This document shows positions 41,338-52,693 of a stretch of 64,000 bases of DNA, one piece after another. The position numbers were made by a program, and so were the translations under genes. Origin of the DNA: Vibrio fortis (GTDB taxonomy: Bacteria; Pseudomonadota; Gammaproteobacteria; Enterobacterales; Vibrionaceae); the NCBI RefSeq assembly GCF_024347475.1, contig NZ_AP025487.1, positions 2,728,001 to 2,792,000 of the forward strand, read 5' to 3'. How positions within the stretch are numbered: the first letter of the stretch is position 1; the number at the start of each line of letters is the position of its first letter. The notes below the pieces were generated by a model. The model did not search any database, was not told the origin of the DNA, and saw nothing but the letters and a program-made list of their open reading frames with translations.

Positions 41338-43563
41338 TCACCCCAACCTCTTGACGCTCATGACATCTTTAATCTGCTCAACGCGGCTTGTTACGCGGCT
41401 GAGAATTTCAATGTTGGTCACCTCTAAGTCAAAGTCCATCACTGACAGCTGACGCTTGTAGTCGGTGCGACTCTTCATAGTCGTAACACTTATCTTCTCA
41501 TTCGCGAACAGCGATGTGATGTCTTTTAATAGACCACTGCGCTCTAGCGCTTCAACACGCAGCGTTAGGATGTAAGAGCCGACGAAACCATTACCCCAAA
41601 CCGTATCAATAATACGCTCTGGCGCGTGGATTCTTAGCTCGCTCAACTGTTCACAGTCGCTACGGTGAACCGAAATACCACGACCTTGAGTGATGTAACC
41701 CTTGATGCTGTCACCTGGAATTGGCTGACAACAGCGAGCAAGGTGCGTCATTAGGTTATCGACACCTTCCACCACTACCGCGTCTTTCTTAGGGCGGCTC
41801 TGCTGAGCTGGCTTGTTCTCTGACTCAAGCAGCTTCTCTAGCGCTTTTTGATCTTCCTCTTCCGCCGTTGGTTTATTCACCAAAGCGTTGATGTGGTTGA
41901 TCACTTGGTTGATACGCAGGTCACCGCTACCGATACCGGCATACAACTCATCTGGCGTATTCACATTGAAACGCTTCAGGGCATATTGGTCTGCATCTTT
42001 GAGCGTTGCGCCAATTTTATGCAGCTCACTCTCTAGAATATCGCGACCCGCTTCGAGGTTTTTCTCACGGCTTTGTGCACGGAACCAAGCGTTAATCTTA
42101 GCGCGAGCACGACCTGAATGAACGAAACCTGTGGTTGGGTTCAGCCAATCACGTGAAGGGTTTGGTTCTTTCTGAGTGATGATCTCAACCTGATCACCCA
42201 TCGAGAGTTTGTGAGTAAATGGAACGATACGTCCACCTACTTTGGCACCGATACAACGGTGACCGACCATTGAGTGAATGTGGTAAGCGAAGTCCAATGG
42301 AGTTGCGCCCATTGGTAAGTCGACCACATCACCGCGTGGTGTAAATGCGTATACACGGTCATCAAAGACTTGGCTACGAACTTCATCCAGCATCTCGCCA
42401 GAGTCCGACATCTCTTCTTGCCAATCGATCAGCTTACGCAGCCATGTGATCTTCTCATCGTAACCACTGCGACCACCTGATGAGCCTTCTTTGTACTTCC
42501 AGTGCGCCGCCACACCCAGTTCTGAGTCTTCGTGCATCTGTTTAGTACGGATCTGGATCTCGATGGTTTTGCCTTCTGGTCCCAGAACCACGGTATGGAT
42601 AGATTGGTAGCCATTCGGTTTCGGGTTCGCGACATAGTCATCGAACTCGCTTGGCAGATGTTTGTATTTGGTATGAACAACACCGAGCGCTGCATAACAG
42701 TCTTGCAGTTGGTCTGCGATGATGCGTACTGCACGCACATCGAACAGCTCGTCAAAGGCCAAGCCTTTCTTCTGCATTTTGCGCCAGATGCTGTAGATGT
42801 GTTTCGGACGACCACTCACTTCAGCATTGATGCTAGAGCGCCCCATTTCAGACGTAAGGTCATCAACGAAGTCAGTGATGTACTGTTCACGAACGATACG
42901 ACGCTCAGAAAGCTGCTTAGCAATCTGTTTATAGGTGTCTGGTTGTTGGTAACGGAAGGCGTAATCTTCGATTTCCCATTTAAGCTGACCAATACCAAGG
43001 CGGTTTGCTAGGGGAGCGTAAATGTTGGCACACTCTTTCGCTGCCGCTCTACGCACCTCATCTGGGGCTTTTTTCACCTCGATAAGGTTACAGATACGCT
43101 CAGCAAGCTTGATAACAACGCAACGGAAATCATCCACCATCGCCAATAACATGCGACGCACGTTATCAACCTGACCCGACGCTGCACTACCCTCAAGGGT
43201 AACGTTGAGTTGGCCAAGTGCCGCCATCTCTTCAACGCCATCAATCAGTTTAACGATCTCTTTGCCGTAGCTCTCTTCAAAGGCTTCTCGCTCAAATACA
43301 CCACTGGAGACAACTGGGAAAAGCTGAGCCGCAACGAGTGTCGCGCGATCCATTGATAGCGTCACCAAGATTTCTATCATCTCTCGGCCACGCCACAATA
43401 GCAGTGAGGCTTGCTCATGCTCTTTTAGCAGTTCTTCACAGTGACGATAAACCTTGATCAGTTTATTCGACGTTTTGGCATCCTGATTTAAAGATGCAAT
43501 CCAACTTTCTAGCTCAAACTGTTCGCTTGGGTTTAAATGTGCGCTTCGTACCGCAACCATCAT
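41338..43563 (-). CDS. relA: GTP pyrophosphokinase RelA ((p)ppGpp synthetase I)
   Basis: RelA makes (p)ppGpp on stalled ribosomes. The 741-residue product has a degenerate N-terminal HD domain, a synthetase domain (FDVRAVRIIADQLQDCYAALG about 277-297, YQSIHTVV about 320), a TGS domain (VYAFTPRGDVVDLP about 405), a zinc-finger-like CC region (LARCCQPIPGD about 612) and a C-terminal ACT domain. Two adjacent ATG codons start the frame. mazG lies downstream. Confidence 0.97.
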   Translation of the reverse strand: MMVAVRSAHLNPSEQFELESWIASLNQDAKTSNKLIKVYRHCEELLKEHEQASLLLWRGREMIEILVTLSMDRATLVAAQLFPVVSSGVFEREAFEESYGKEIVKLIDGVEEMAALGQLNVTLEGSAASGQVDNVRRMLLAMVDDFRCVVIKLAERICNLIEVKKAPDEVRRAAAKECANIYAPLANRLGIGQLKWEIEDYAFRYQQPDTYKQIAKQLSERRIVREQYITDFVDDLTSEMGRSSINAEVSGRPKHIYSIWRKMQKKGLAFDELFDVRAVRIIADQLQDCYAALGVVHTKYKHLPSEFDDYVANPKPNGYQSIHTVVLGPEGKTIEIQIRTKQMHEDSELGVAAHWKYKEGSSGGRSGYDEKITWLRKLIDWQEEMSDSGEMLDEVRSQVFDDRVYAFTPRGDVVDLPMGATPLDFAYHIHSMVGHRCIGAKVGGRIVPFTHKLSMGDQVEIITQKEPNPSRDWLNPTTGFVHSGRARAKINAWFRAQSREKNLEAGRDILESELHKIGATLKDADQYALKRFNVNTPDELYAGIGSGDLRINQVINHINALVNKPTAEEEDQKALEKLLESENKPAQQSRPKKDAVVVEGVDNLMTHLARCCQPIPGDSIKGYITQGRGISVHRSDCEQLSELRIHAPERIIDTVWGNGFVGSYILTLRVEALERSGLLKDITSLFANEKISVTTMKSRTDYKRQLSVMDFDLEVTNIEILSRVTSRVEQIKDVMSVKRLG

Positions 43564-43668
43564 GCCTTCCTAGTTATTATGTTTTATACCCAACTCAGTA
43601 TGACTAACCGCGTCCAAGTTAGTTCGACTCATACTGGTAATAAGACGTTTCTTATACGCCTTTTCGTT

Positions 43669-44994
43669 TTATGAATTCTCTTTGACAAATAGTGCCATAG
43701 ATTCCAAATGACTGGTATGTGGAAACATGTCTAACATACCCATTTTGACCATTTGATAACCTTGATTTTGCAAGCTTGCCGTGTCTCTAGCTAGAGTAGC
43801 AGGATTACATGAAACATAAACCACGCTCTTAGCCCCTAGCGCTGAAATTTGGTCGACGATCCCACTTGCTCCGGCACGTGCTGGATCAAGCAACACCTTA
43901 TCGAATTTCTCTTTCGCCCACGGCTGAGAAGAGAGTTCTTCCTCTAGGTTCGCTTGGTAAAAAGTCGCGTTGCCAAGCTGATTGATTTCGGCATTACTCG
44001 TGGCTTGTTTTACCATTTCATCGACACCTTCGACACCAACCACCAGCGCCGATTGTTTTGCGATAGGCAAACTGAAGTTACCCAAGCCACAAAATAGATC
44101 GAGAACACGCTCATCAGCTTGTGGGTTCAACCATTCAATCGCTTGTGCCACCATCTTCTGGTTCACTTGTTGATTCACTTGAATAAAGTGATTCGGCTCA
44201 AACGGCAGCGTAACGCCTGTTTCACTGTATGTCGGCGCCTCACCCACTAAACGAATCAGCTGATCCGTTTCTGGCATTGAATACAAGATTGCACCCTGCT
44301 CTGTCGCTAAATCGATAAGCGCTTGCTGGTCTTTGTCCGCTAGCGGTTTAAGATGACGCAGCACAATCACGGGGCCCTTGTCAGACAGAACCAGTTCTAC
44401 ATGCCCAAGGTTCATTGGTTGGCTAAAAGTATCGAGTAGCGCTTTCAGCTTTGGTAGCAGTGCATTCAAGCTTGGCTCTAGCACTGCACAATCCGTCACA
44501 TTCTCGATGTGTTTGCTCTGTTTTTTACGAAAGCCAAATTGCAGCTGTTGATTCTTTCTATCCATAAACAGGCTGACGCGCGCACGACGACGATACCCCA
44601 CCTGCGGGCCAGTAATTGGCTCAGCTATTTCGGTAGTTGGCGTTTGGTACTGATTCATCAAGTGGCTAAGCGATTGTCCCTTATGCTCCACTTGCGATGC
44701 GTAATCCATATGTTGTAAATGACAACCGCCACACTGATTAAAGTGCTTACAGAAAGGCTTCAGTCGCTGTTCACTTGGCTTTAAGAGTTTGATCAGTTTC
44801 GCACGAGCAAACTTACTTTTGCTTTCCGTTAGTTGAATCACGACTTGCTCGCCTGGCAGCGCGCCATCAATAAACACAGGTTTGTTTTTCTGATATGCGA
44901 TACCTGCGCCATTGTGATCCATTCGTTCAACCAAAACCGATTGATGCTTGGTCTCGAATTGAGTTTTCTTTTTTGGTTGAAAAAAACGTGCCAT
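43669..44994 (-). CDS. rlmD: 23S rRNA (uracil-1939-C5) methyltransferase RlmD
   Basis: RlmD methylates U1939 of 23S rRNA. The 441-residue product has an N-terminal TRAM domain (about 15-70), an iron-sulfur site with cysteines in [14 protein letters not shown] (about 82-95) plus one in NVTDCAV, an AdoMet region [16 protein letters not shown] (about 297) and the catalytic cysteine in [14 protein letters not shown] (about 390). Upstream of relA and divergent from barA, as in E. coli. Confidence 0.96.
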   Translation of the reverse strand: MARFFQPKKKTQFETKHQSVLVERMDHNGAGIAYQKNKPVFIDGALPGEQVVIQLTESKSKFARAKLIKLLKPSEQRLKPFCKHFNQCGGCHLQHMDYASQVEHKGQSLSHLMNQYQTPTTEIAEPITGPQVGYRRRARVSLFMDRKNQQLQFGFRKKQSKHIENVTDCAVLEPSLNALLPKLKALLDTFSQPMNLGHVELVLSDKGPVIVLRHLKPLADKDQQALIDLATEQGAILYSMPETDQLIRLVGEAPTYSETGVTLPFEPNHFIQVNQQVNQKMVAQAIEWLNPQADERVLDLFCGLGNFSLPIAKQSALVVGVEGVDEMVKQATSNAEINQLGNATFYQANLEEELSSQPWAKEKFDKVLLDPARAGASGIVDQISALGAKSVVYVSCNPATLARDTASLQNQGYQMVKMGMLDMFPHTSHLESMALFVKENS

Positions 44995-45159
44995 TGCTTG
45001 TGCCTAAACTATCTTTTAATCATTTATTTGTATCCAGGACTCACTATTATGCCTTGGAATCATTGTCGAACGTGGCGGCTTTGATTAAGCTTACCGTTCA
45101 CTTAGCCACCATTGTGTGCGTTATTTTCCCATATCCAGACCTCGATGTAATTAAAGAAC

Positions 45160-47973
45160 ATGACCAGATATGGCTTGAGAGCCCGTGTAATTACCCTAAC
45201 TCTAGCTCCGACCCTGATTATAGGGTTGTTATTGAGTGCATTCTTCTCATTTAACCGCTATCAAGACCTCGAAGGACAAGTTGTCAACACAGGTACCAGC
45301 ATTATAGAGCCTCTTGCGATTGCAAGTGAGTCTGGCATGCAATTAGAGAGTCGAGAGTCGGTTCGTCAGTTAATCAGTTATGCCCACCGCAAGAATTCGA
45401 AGTTGGTGCGCAGTATCGCGGTGTTTGATGAGCGTCATGAGCTGTTTGTTACGTCCAACTTCCACCCGGACTTTGAAAGCCTGACCTATCCAAAAGATAA
45501 GCCTATCCCGCATCTAAGTTCGTCGAAGTTGCTCGACAATACGTTGATTTTAAGAACGCCAATTATTGCCGAAGGTCAGTTCATGAACTCTGCTAACGGG
45601 CAATCTCAAGCGAATCAGGCGGTCGGTTATATCGCTATCGAGCTAGACCTTTCTTCACTGCGTTTACAGCAGTACCAAGAGATCTTCTCAGCGTTCCTTG
45701 TGCTTATTTTAGGTCTTGGCTTATCAGGGGTATTTGCGTTCCGTCTCATGCACGACGTAACTCAACCGATCACACACATGAAGAATATGGTTGACCGAAT
45801 TCGTCGTGGTCACCTAGATGTGCGTATCGAAGGTAAAATGCACGGTGAGTTAGACTCGCTAAAGAATGGCATCAACGCGATGGCAGTATCTCTGTCGGAG
45901 TACCACGTTGAAATGCAGCACAGCATCGACCAAGCGACATCCGATTTACGTGAAACACTTGAGCAGTTAGAGATTCAGAACGTTGAACTCGATATCGCGA
46001 AAAAACGCGCTCAAGAAGCGGCGCGCGTGAAATCAGAATTCTTGGCAAATATGTCTCACGAATTAAGGACTCCGCTCAACGGTGTGATTGGCTTTACTCG
46101 TCAGATGCTGAAAACACACTTGTCCACCAGCCAGACCGATTACCTACAAACCATTGAGCGTTCAGCTAACAACCTACTGAGCATCATTAACGACATCCTC
46201 GACTTCTCGAAACTCGAAGCGGGTAAATTGGCACTTGAGAATATCCCGTTCGAGTTCCAAGCAAGCCTTGAAGAAGTAGTAAACCTACAAGCTACCAATG
46301 CTCACGAGAAAGGGCTTGAGCTTACTCTGAAAGTTGACCCGAAAGTACCTGCTGGTCTTGTCGGTGACCCGCTACGTATCCAACAAATTCTGACTAACCT
46401 AGTAGGTAACTCGATCAAGTTTACCGAGCGCGGTAACATCGATATCAGCGTTGAGCTACGTTCTCAATCTGAAGATAACATCGAGCTACAGTTCATGGTG
46501 CGCGATACGGGTATCGGTATCTCTGAGCGTCAGCAAGCACAACTGTTCCAAGCCTTCAGCCAAGCAGATGCGAGTATCTCACGTCGCTATGGCGGTACTG
46601 GCTTAGGTCTAGTTATCACCCAAAAACTGGTGAGTCAGATGGGCGGCGAGATCAGTCTAACCAGTCGTCTGCACCAAGGTTCAACATTCTGGTTCACGCT
46701 AAGGCTATCAACAACTGATATGCCGATGACGGAACTTATCGAGACGCAGTGTCTGCAAGAGAAGCAGCTGTTATTGATCGAGCCAAATATGCAAGCGGCA
46801 TCAATCACTCAACAAGTCCTAACTCAAGAAGGGTTGGTGGTGACCTACCGTTCGGTGATGCCAGAGGAGTCAACCAGCTACGATTACGTTCTCCTCAACC
46901 TTGCAGCGAACCAAGACTATGAATTAGAAGTGGTTCAGCAATGGGCAAACCGCGCTAGGGAGATCTCGCAAAACGTTATCATTGGCACCCCAAGTACAGA
47001 ATTGGCATTGGGTGAGCAGCTGATGAAAAATGTCGATGTACAGTGCATTACCAAACCGTTGTCTCGTAAGAAGCTGCTGCAAACTCTGGTTTCTAACCAA
47101 GCACCACTGCTCAACGCGCCAGTCATTGAGACGCACAGTGACGAGAAGTTGCCACTGACGGTTATGGCCGTCGATGACAACCCAGCCAACTTAAAACTGA
47201 TTACCGCACTACTGCAAGAACGTGTGGAGACGGTCGTCAGCTGCACCAATGGTCAACAAGCGATTGACCGAGCGACAGAGCAGACATTCGATATCATCTT
47301 CATGGATATCCAAATGCCACAAATGGATGGTGTGACCGCGTGTAAGCACATTAAAGAGCTAGAAAACAACGCCAACACACCTGTGATTGCGGTAACAGCC
47401 CACGCCATGAGTGGCGAGCGCGACCGCTTACTTGCTGCAGGTATGGATGATTACCTGACCAAGCCAATTGAAGAACATGTATTGCAACAAGTTCTGATCC
47501 ACTGGAGCCCAGAATCCGAAGTGGAGAATGTGGAAAAGATCGACCCTGAGCACCCTGCCGTTGGCGTAGAGGTTGAGAGCCACGCTATCGAAAGCGAAAG
47601 TAGCCAACACAAAAACATCATCATTGATTGGCAAGCAGCGCTTAAACAGGCAGCGAATAAAGAGGACCTTGCACGCGACATGCTGCAGATGTTGGTCGAC
47701 TTTATCCCAGAAGTGTATGACGCAGCAGAGAAAGCCATTGAAGAGCCTGATTACCCAGTTGATGAACTGATACACATCATTCACAAGATGCACGGTAGCA
47801 GCTCATACAGCGGCGTACCAAGACTCAAAGCTGTGTGTGCCACCATAGAGAAAGAGCTGCGCTCGGGCACTCAGATAGAAGATATCGAACCAGAGCTGTT
47901 CGAACTTCAGGATGAGCTAGATAAGGTGCAGGCCACTGCTATTCACTACCTAACACCAATTCAGCCGAGTTAG
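45160..47973 (+). CDS. barA: Hybrid sensor histidine kinase BarA / VarS
   Basis: BarA (VarS in Vibrio cholerae) phosphorylates UvrY/VarA, which drives the CsrA-titrating small RNAs. The 937 residues show a membrane segment near 10-32, a periplasmic sensor, a second membrane segment near 172-195, HAMP (about 198-250), HisKA with SHELRTPLNG (His about 305), HATPase with GIGISERQ and GTGLGLVIT (about 449-490), a REC domain (AVDDNPANLK about 669, FMDIQMPQMDG about 713) and a C-terminal Hpt with IHKMHGSSSYSG (about 871). The stretch at about 530-650 looks like a degenerate receiver. The start matches the family N-terminus. Confidence 0.95.
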   Translation: MTRYGLRARVITLTLAPTLIIGLLLSAFFSFNRYQDLEGQVVNTGTSIIEPLAIASESGMQLESRESVRQLISYAHRKNSKLVRSIAVFDERHELFVTSNFHPDFESLTYPKDKPIPHLSSSKLLDNTLILRTPIIAEGQFMNSANGQSQANQAVGYIAIELDLSSLRLQQYQEIFSAFLVLILGLGLSGVFAFRLMHDVTQPITHMKNMVDRIRRGHLDVRIEGKMHGELDSLKNGINAMAVSLSEYHVEMQHSIDQATSDLRETLEQLEIQNVELDIAKKRAQEAARVKSEFLANMSHELRTPLNGVIGFTRQMLKTHLSTSQTDYLQTIERSANNLLSIINDILDFSKLEAGKLALENIPFEFQASLEEVVNLQATNAHEKGLELTLKVDPKVPAGLVGDPLRIQQILTNLVGNSIKFTERGNIDISVELRSQSEDNIELQFMVRDTGIGISERQQAQLFQAFSQADASISRRYGGTGLGLVITQKLVSQMGGEISLTSRLHQGSTFWFTLRLSTTDMPMTELIETQCLQEKQLLLIEPNMQAASITQQVLTQEGLVVTYRSVMPEESTSYDYVLLNLAANQDYELEVVQQWANRAREISQNVIIGTPSTELALGEQLMKNVDVQCITKPLSRKKLLQTLVSNQAPLLNAPVIETHSDEKLPLTVMAVDDNPANLKLITALLQERVETVVSCTNGQQAIDRATEQTFDIIFMDIQMPQMDGVTACKHIKELENNANTPVIAVTAHAMSGERDRLLAAGMDDYLTKPIEEHVLQQVLIHWSPESEVENVEKIDPEHPAVGVEVESHAIESESSQHKNIIIDWQAALKQAANKEDLARDMLQMLVDFIPEVYDAAEKAIEEPDYPVDELIHIIHKMHGSSSYSGVPRLKAVCATIEKELRSGTQIEDIEPELFELQDELDKVQATAIHYLTPIQPS

Positions 47974-48009
47974 CACTCGACTCTCACAAAATATTAAGTA
48001 GCTAAAACC

Positions 48010-48039
48010 AAAAAAGCAGAGCCAATGGCTCTGCTTTTT
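48010..48039. terminator. Bidirectional terminator between barA and acpS
   Basis: AAAAAGCAGAGCC and GGCTCTGCTTTTT pair around AAT, with A and T runs on both sides. Confidence 0.93.
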
Positions 48040-48069
48040 ATTATGTAATTTTCAAGGCTTAGCGCGATC

Positions 48070-48450
48070 TTAAGACTCGAACAACACCGTTGCTACCGCG
48101 TAGTGGCGCTCATCTGAAATGGTGATGTGGATAGAGTTAACACCAATACTTGCGGCTAACTCTTTCGCTTTATTGTGCAAGGTAAGAACTGGCTTACCAT
48201 GCTCATCGTTCGCGACCTGAAAATCATGAAAGGTCACACCCATTGCGATACCCGTACCTAATGCCTTTGAAGCGGCCTCTTTAGCGGCAAAGCGCTTAGC
48301 TAAAAAGCGCCCTTTCTGCTTCAAAGAGTGAAACTGTTCAAGCTCCACCTCACTTAAGATACGTTCCGCAAAGGCTGCGCCACTGCGTGCTAATGCCTTT
48401 TCAACTCGCTCAATCTCTGCGATGTCTGTACCAAGGCCAACCACTGCCAT
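48070..48450 (-). CDS. acpS: Holo-[acyl-carrier-protein] synthase
   Basis: AcpS transfers 4'-phosphopantetheine from CoA to acyl carrier protein. The 126-residue product has the magnesium-site motifs [14 protein letters not shown] (about 4-17) and [17 protein letters not shown] (about 48-64). It follows pdxJ by 28 bp, as in E. coli. Confidence 0.97.
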   Translation of the reverse strand: MAVVGLGTDIAEIERVEKALARSGAAFAERILSEVELEQFHSLKQKGRFLAKRFAAKEAASKALGTGIAMGVTFHDFQVANDEHGKPVLTLHNKAKELAASIGVNSIHITISDERHYAVATVLFES

Positions 48451-48478
48451 GACTCTTTAACCTTTCAATTATTATCAA

Positions 48479-49216
48479 TTAAGCGTTGTTACGCGCGTTT
48501 TCCATTACCGCTTTCATATCTGATACCGCTTTCGCTAGACCATCAAATACGGCACGACCAATCACTGAGTGACCGATGTTCAACTCGTAGATCTCAGGCA
48601 GAGCAGCGATTGGCGCTACGTTGTGGTAAGTCAGACCATGACCTGCATTCACAGTGATGCCTAGGTCGTCTGCGTAGCTTGCGCCCGCTGCGATTTTCTT
48701 CAGCTCATCTTGTTGATCTTCTTCAGTCTTCGCTTCTGCGTAGTGACCTGTGTGCAGCTCGATGAATGGCGCTCCACATGCTTTCGCAGCATCAATTTGC
48801 TCGCGGTCTGCATCAATGAATAGCGACACTTTAATGCCCGCTTCAGTTAGCTTTTGCGTCGCTGCTTTTACTTTCTCAAGTTGACCAACGACATCCAAGC
48901 CACCTTCAGTTGTTAGCTCTTCACGCTTTTCAGGAACAAGGCAAACAAACTCAGGCTTAGTATCTAGTGCAATCTGAACCATCTCATCAGTGACGGCCAT
49001 TTCTAGGTTCATGCGCGTCTGAATAGTTTCAGCCAGAATACGAACATCACGGTCAAGGATATGACGACGGTCTTCACGTAGGTGAATAGTAATACCGTCT
49101 GCACCTGCACGCTCAGCAATCTCTGCAGCATGAACTGGATCTGGGTATTGAGTGCCACGCGCATTACGTAGGGTTGCAACGTGGTCGATATTAATGCCTA
49201 AAAGGATTGAGCTCAT
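48479..49216 (-). CDS. pdxJ: Pyridoxine 5'-phosphate synthase
   Basis: PdxJ condenses DXP with 3-amino-2-oxopropyl phosphate to make pyridoxine phosphate. The 245-residue TIM barrel begins with [16 protein letters not shown] (about 6-21) and has the [12 protein letters not shown] and VNAGHGLTY motifs. The ATG overlaps the recO stop (ATGA), indicating translational coupling. Confidence 0.97.
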   Translation of the reverse strand: MSSILLGINIDHVATLRNARGTQYPDPVHAAEIAERAGADGITIHLREDRRHILDRDVRILAETIQTRMNLEMAVTDEMVQIALDTKPEFVCLVPEKREELTTEGGLDVVGQLEKVKAATQKLTEAGIKVSLFIDADREQIDAAKACGAPFIELHTGHYAEAKTEEDQQDELKKIAAGASYADDLGITVNAGHGLTYHNVAPIAALPEIYELNIGHSVIGRAVFDGLAKAVSDMKAVMENARNNA

Positions 49217-49944
49217 TTTCCAATACTCCGTGCTCTAGAGAGACCTATTTGTGGCATAAACAGCTCTCTACTTTTTAATGGTTTGCCGCCAAGATACGGC
49301 TTTAAGGCTATGCGTGTAAAGCGTTTTGCCGCTTTTAACTGCTCTTTCGTTATAAATCTACGTTCACTGATCGCTATCAGTTCATCGCCCATGAAGGTCA
49401 GGTTGTCACGACGCACCGAGGCGATAAACCCCTTCTGCTCGCGATAGCGATAAGTCATTGTCGGATCAATAGGTTCTCCGGTACCGGCACAGTGTAGAAA
49501 ATCAACGCCGTAACCCATTGCCGATAATAGAGCGAGTTCAAAGCGTCGCAATGCAGGCTCTGGGTTCTCATTATGCGCCAGTTCTGTTAAAGCATTAAGA
49601 TAATCATGAAAAAGTGCGGGCATCGGCACTTCTGCCATTAAAACTCGCCCGATTAATTCATTCACATACATAGCGGAATAGAGGTTAATCCCAGTTAATG
49701 GCAACCCAAGGCTGATCGGTTCCGCTTGGCGCAGTGTTTTCATTGAGCCATTGCCAGACCATTTCAGCAGCAGTGGGGTAAACGGCTGCAGCGCTCCCTT
49801 GAGGTTGGAACGCTTACTGCGTGCCCCTTTAGACATCAGTGTCATTCGTCCGAACTCTTCACTGAACACATCTAAGATCAGGCTAGATTCACTGTACGGT
49901 CTGCGATGTAGTACAAAGCAGCGCTGTAACCCTTCTGGAGACAT
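49213..49944 (-). CDS. recO: DNA repair protein RecO
   Basis: RecO loads RecA on SSB-covered single-stranded DNA in the RecFOR pathway. The 243-residue product has the N-terminal OB fold ([22 protein letters not shown], about 9-30, here given as a landmark; key part [15 protein letters not shown]) and a helical C-terminal domain. No zinc cysteine cluster is evident. A terminator lies between era and recO, so recO-pdxJ-acpS may have their own promoter. Confidence 0.93.
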   Translation of the reverse strand: MSPEGLQRCFVLHRRPYSESSLILDVFSEEFGRMTLMSKGARSKRSNLKGALQPFTPLLLKWSGNGSMKTLRQAEPISLGLPLTGINLYSAMYVNELIGRVLMAEVPMPALFHDYLNALTELAHNENPEPALRRFELALLSAMGYGVDFLHCAGTGEPIDPTMTYRYREQKGFIASVRRDNLTFMGDELIAISERRFITKEQLKAAKRFTRIALKPYLGGKPLKSRELFMPQIGLSRARSIGK

Positions 49945-49960
49945 ATCACCTTCTAAATAG

Positions 49961-49988
49961 AAAAAAGGAGCCTAGTTGGCTCCTTTTA
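49961..49988 (-). terminator. Terminator between era and recO
   Basis: On the minus strand AAAAGGAGCC and GGCTCCTTTT pair around AACTA and end in six T residues, so the lepB-rnc-era transcript should largely stop here. Confidence 0.85.
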
Positions 49989-50031
49989 TAATGGTTTTGA
50001 CCCGGAGCGAAGCGCTTGCGCCTCTTGCGGG

Positions 50032-51003
50032 TTATAAGTCGTCGATGTAGCCCAATGAACGCAGTGCACGCTCATCGTCAGCCCAACCAGACTTCACTTT
50101 AACCCAAGTTTCTAGGAATACTTTACGACCGAATAGCTCTTCCATATCCAGACGAGCTTCACGACCAATTGTCTTGATCTTCTCGCCGCCTTTACCAATG
50201 ACCATCTTCTTCTGACCACTGCGCTCGACTAAGATAAGTGCGTTAATGTGGAAGCCATCGTTATCTGGATTGTAGTCAAAGCGCTCGATCTCAACCGTTA
50301 CTGAGTAAGGCAGTTCATCGCCCGTAAAACGCATTAGCTTTTCACGGATGATCTCTGACGCCATGAAGCGTTGAGAACGGTCTGTCACGTACTCTTCAGG
50401 GAAGTGGTGTGTCGCTTTCGGTAGGTGCTCACGAACATGCTTGCGCAGCACATCTGTGTTCTTACCGTGTTTTGCCGAAATTGGCACAACGTCGATGAAG
50501 TCCATCTTCTTAGACACTTCCATCATATGCAGCATCACGTCGTTACGATCTTGAACGTTATCGACTTTGTTCACACACAACACAACAGGGAAGTTCGCTT
50601 TCTTCAGCTTGGTTAGTACCATCTCATCGTCATCAGTCCAGTGCGTACCGTCAACGAGGAAAAGTACCAAGTTAACATCGCTCAACGAGCTGTTTGCTGC
50701 ACGGTTCATCAGACGGTTGATAGCACGCTTTTCTTCGATGTGAAGTCCTGGAGTATCAACGTAAATCGCTTGGTAATCCCCTTCCGTCTCTACCCCCATA
50801 ATACGGTGACGAGTCGTTTGAGGTTTACGCGATGTGATCGAAATCTTTTGACCCAGAATATGATTCAGAAGAGTCGACTTACCTACGTTCGGACGACCGA
50901 CGATAGCGATGAAACCACAGTGCTGGTTTTCCGGTAGGCTAGGTTCTTTATTATCAGACGCAAAGAATGCATCGATATCGAATTCTTGGTTGTTATCAGA
51001 CAT
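50032..51003 (-). CDS. era: GTPase Era
   Basis: Era is a GTPase that binds the 3' end of 16S rRNA during 30S maturation. The 323-residue product has [16 protein letters not shown] (G1, about 36-51), DTPGLH (G3, about 83), NKVD (G4, about 145) and a C-terminal KH domain with [14 protein letters not shown] (about 268). An acidic N-terminal extension of about 25 residues precedes the GTPase domain. Its start overlaps rnc by 8 bp. Confidence 0.97.
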   Translation of the reverse strand: MSDNNQEFDIDAFFASDNKEPSLPENQHCGFIAIVGRPNVGKSTLLNHILGQKISITSRKPQTTRHRIMGVETEGDYQAIYVDTPGLHIEEKRAINRLMNRAANSSLSDVNLVLFLVDGTHWTDDDEMVLTKLKKANFPVVLCVNKVDNVQDRNDVMLHMMEVSKKMDFIDVVPISAKHGKNTDVLRKHVREHLPKATHHFPEEYVTDRSQRFMASEIIREKLMRFTGDELPYSVTVEIERFDYNPDNDGFHINALILVERSGQKKMVIGKGGEKIKTIGREARLDMEELFGRKVFLETWVKVKSGWADDERALRSLGYIDDL

Positions 51004-51673
51004 TGCTTAGTTGCTCTAATGCTGTTTCAGCAGCCGCTTGTTCTGCCTTGCGGCGGCTAGTGCCTTTACCGATAACAGGTTTATCCACACCTGCCACTTT
51101 ACACTCAACCGTAAACTCTTGGTTGTGTGCTTCACCTTTAATATTAGTCACTGTGTAGACAGGTAGCGGATTTCTTCGACCTTGCAGGAACTCTTGCAGA
51201 CGCGTTTTCGGGTCTTTTTGAGAAACACCAGGCTGAATCGCTTCTAGGCGAGTTTTGTACCAGCTTAAGATAATGCCGCGAATCGTTTCAGTGTCGCTAT
51301 CTAGGTAGATAGCGCCGATGATCGCTTCGACAGCATCAGCCAGAATAGAGTCACGACGGAACCCGCCACTCTTTAACTCACCTGGACCTAATTTTAAGTA
51401 ATCTCCTAGGGCGAATTCACGACCTAGTTCAGCCAATGTATGTCCGCGTACCAAAGTAGCACGCATACGGCTCATATCACCCTCGTTTACTTTCGGGAAA
51501 CGGTGGTAGAGATCATCAGCGATGACAAAACTTAAAATTGAATCGCCCAGAAACTCAAGACGTTCGTTGTGCTTGCCTGCAGCGCTGCGGTGAGTCAGCG
51601 CCAGGTGAATGAGATCGGTATCTTTGAATTGATAGCCGATCTTTCTCTCTAGTTTATCAATTGGAGAATTCAT
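50996..51673 (-). CDS. rnc: Ribonuclease III
   Basis: RNase III cleaves double-stranded RNA in rRNA and mRNA processing. The 225-residue product has the signature [15 protein letters not shown] (about 36-50), the catalytic [13 protein letters not shown] (about 113-125) and a C-terminal dsRNA-binding domain ([10 protein letters not shown] about 155 to [13 protein letters not shown]). It lies between lepB and era. Confidence 0.97.
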   Translation of the reverse strand: MNSPIDKLERKIGYQFKDTDLIHLALTHRSAAGKHNERLEFLGDSILSFVIADDLYHRFPKVNEGDMSRMRATLVRGHTLAELGREFALGDYLKLGPGELKSGGFRRDSILADAVEAIIGAIYLDSDTETIRGIILSWYKTRLEAIQPGVSQKDPKTRLQEFLQGRRNPLPVYTVTNIKGEAHNQEFTVECKVAGVDKPVIGKGTSRRKAEQAAAETALEQLSNV

Positions 51674-51699
51674 GCTCTCTCGATGTATTTAGTGATCGA

Positions 51700-52596
51700 T
51701 TAATTAATGCCACCGATGCGGTTGAAACGCACACCAGTTGGGATCCAAGAAGGTAAAACACTGTCTGAGCCGCGCTCGAATTCAAAACTGATCCAAATCG
51801 CAACCGCTTTACCTACTAGGTTTTCTTCAGGGACAAAGCCCCAGTAACGGCTGTCTGCACTGTTGTCACGGTTATCACCCATGACAAAGTACTGCCCTTC
51901 TGGAACGACCCATTCATTAACACCAGGACGAGGTTGGTACGATTGCACACGGTCACGACGCAGCGGGTTAACTAAAACTTGGTGCTCGACTTCACCTAAC
52001 TTCTCATTAAGCTGGATCAGAGGCACACCATCTTGAATAAATTGGCTCTCTTCAACGTTACTCAGCTTCACAGGTTTACAGCCTTGTGTGCCTTTGGTTT
52101 GAATACATAGCTCTTTGTTACTGTTGTAACGAATCATATCCCCCGGTAGGCCAACGACACGTTTAATGTAGTCAATGTTTGGCTGTGGCGGGTATTTGAA
52201 TACGATTGAATCACCACGCTCAGGTTTACCAGTCTCTACCAGTTGAGTGCGCCATACTGGATCTTTCAGACCGTAAGCGTATTTCTCAACTAGGATAAAG
52301 TCACCTACAAGTAGGGTTGGCATCATTGAGCCTGATGGGATTTGGAACGGTTCATAGATAAATGAACGCAGCACCAGAACAAATGCAATTACTGGGAAAA
52401 TGGATACGCTATTTTCAACCCACCAAGGCTGAGCCGTCACTTTTGCACTGGTTTCAGCATCTAAACCGTTAGTTTGAGCTGCAACGCTAGCCAGTTTCAG
52501 TTGGCGCTTCTTAGCCCAAACAAACTTTTCTAACGCCCATACAACACCAGTCACTAAGGTGACGATCACTAAAATAAGCGAAAATGTATTAGCCAT
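51700..52596 (-). CDS. lepB: Signal peptidase I
   Basis: LepB cleaves signal peptides at the outer face of the inner membrane. The 298-residue product has two N-terminal membrane segments (about 5-22 and 65-82), the catalytic serine 90 in IPSGSMMPTLLVGD, and the catalytic lysine in DYIKRVVGLPGD (about 146). GDNRDNSADSRYWG (about 242) is a further conserved box. The enzyme is shorter than E. coli LepB (324) but typical for Vibrio. Confidence 0.96.
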   Translation of the reverse strand: MANTFSLILVIVTLVTGVVWALEKFVWAKKRQLKLASVAAQTNGLDAETSAKVTAQPWWVENSVSIFPVIAFVLVLRSFIYEPFQIPSGSMMPTLLVGDFILVEKYAYGLKDPVWRTQLVETGKPERGDSIVFKYPPQPNIDYIKRVVGLPGDMIRYNSNKELCIQTKGTQGCKPVKLSNVEESQFIQDGVPLIQLNEKLGEVEHQVLVNPLRRDRVQSYQPRPGVNEWVVPEGQYFVMGDNRDNSADSRYWGFVPEENLVGKAVAIWISFEFERGSDSVLPSWIPTGVRFNRIGGIN

Positions 52597-52631
52597 TTAT
52601 ATCCCTTAAATTTCATTTCTTTAAAAATAAC

Positions 52632-52667
52632 GAAAGTGAAAGAATAGCGAGCTACCCTTTCACTTTC
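52632..52667 (-). terminator. Hairpin between lepA and lepB
   Basis: GAAAGTGAAAG and CTTTCACTTTC form a perfect 11-bp stem around a 14-base loop, followed on the minus strand by CGTTATTTTTAAAG. It may be a partial terminator or attenuator between lepA and lepB. Confidence 0.5.
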
Positions 52668-52693
52668 AATTATTCGTTTAACGCTGGATAAGC

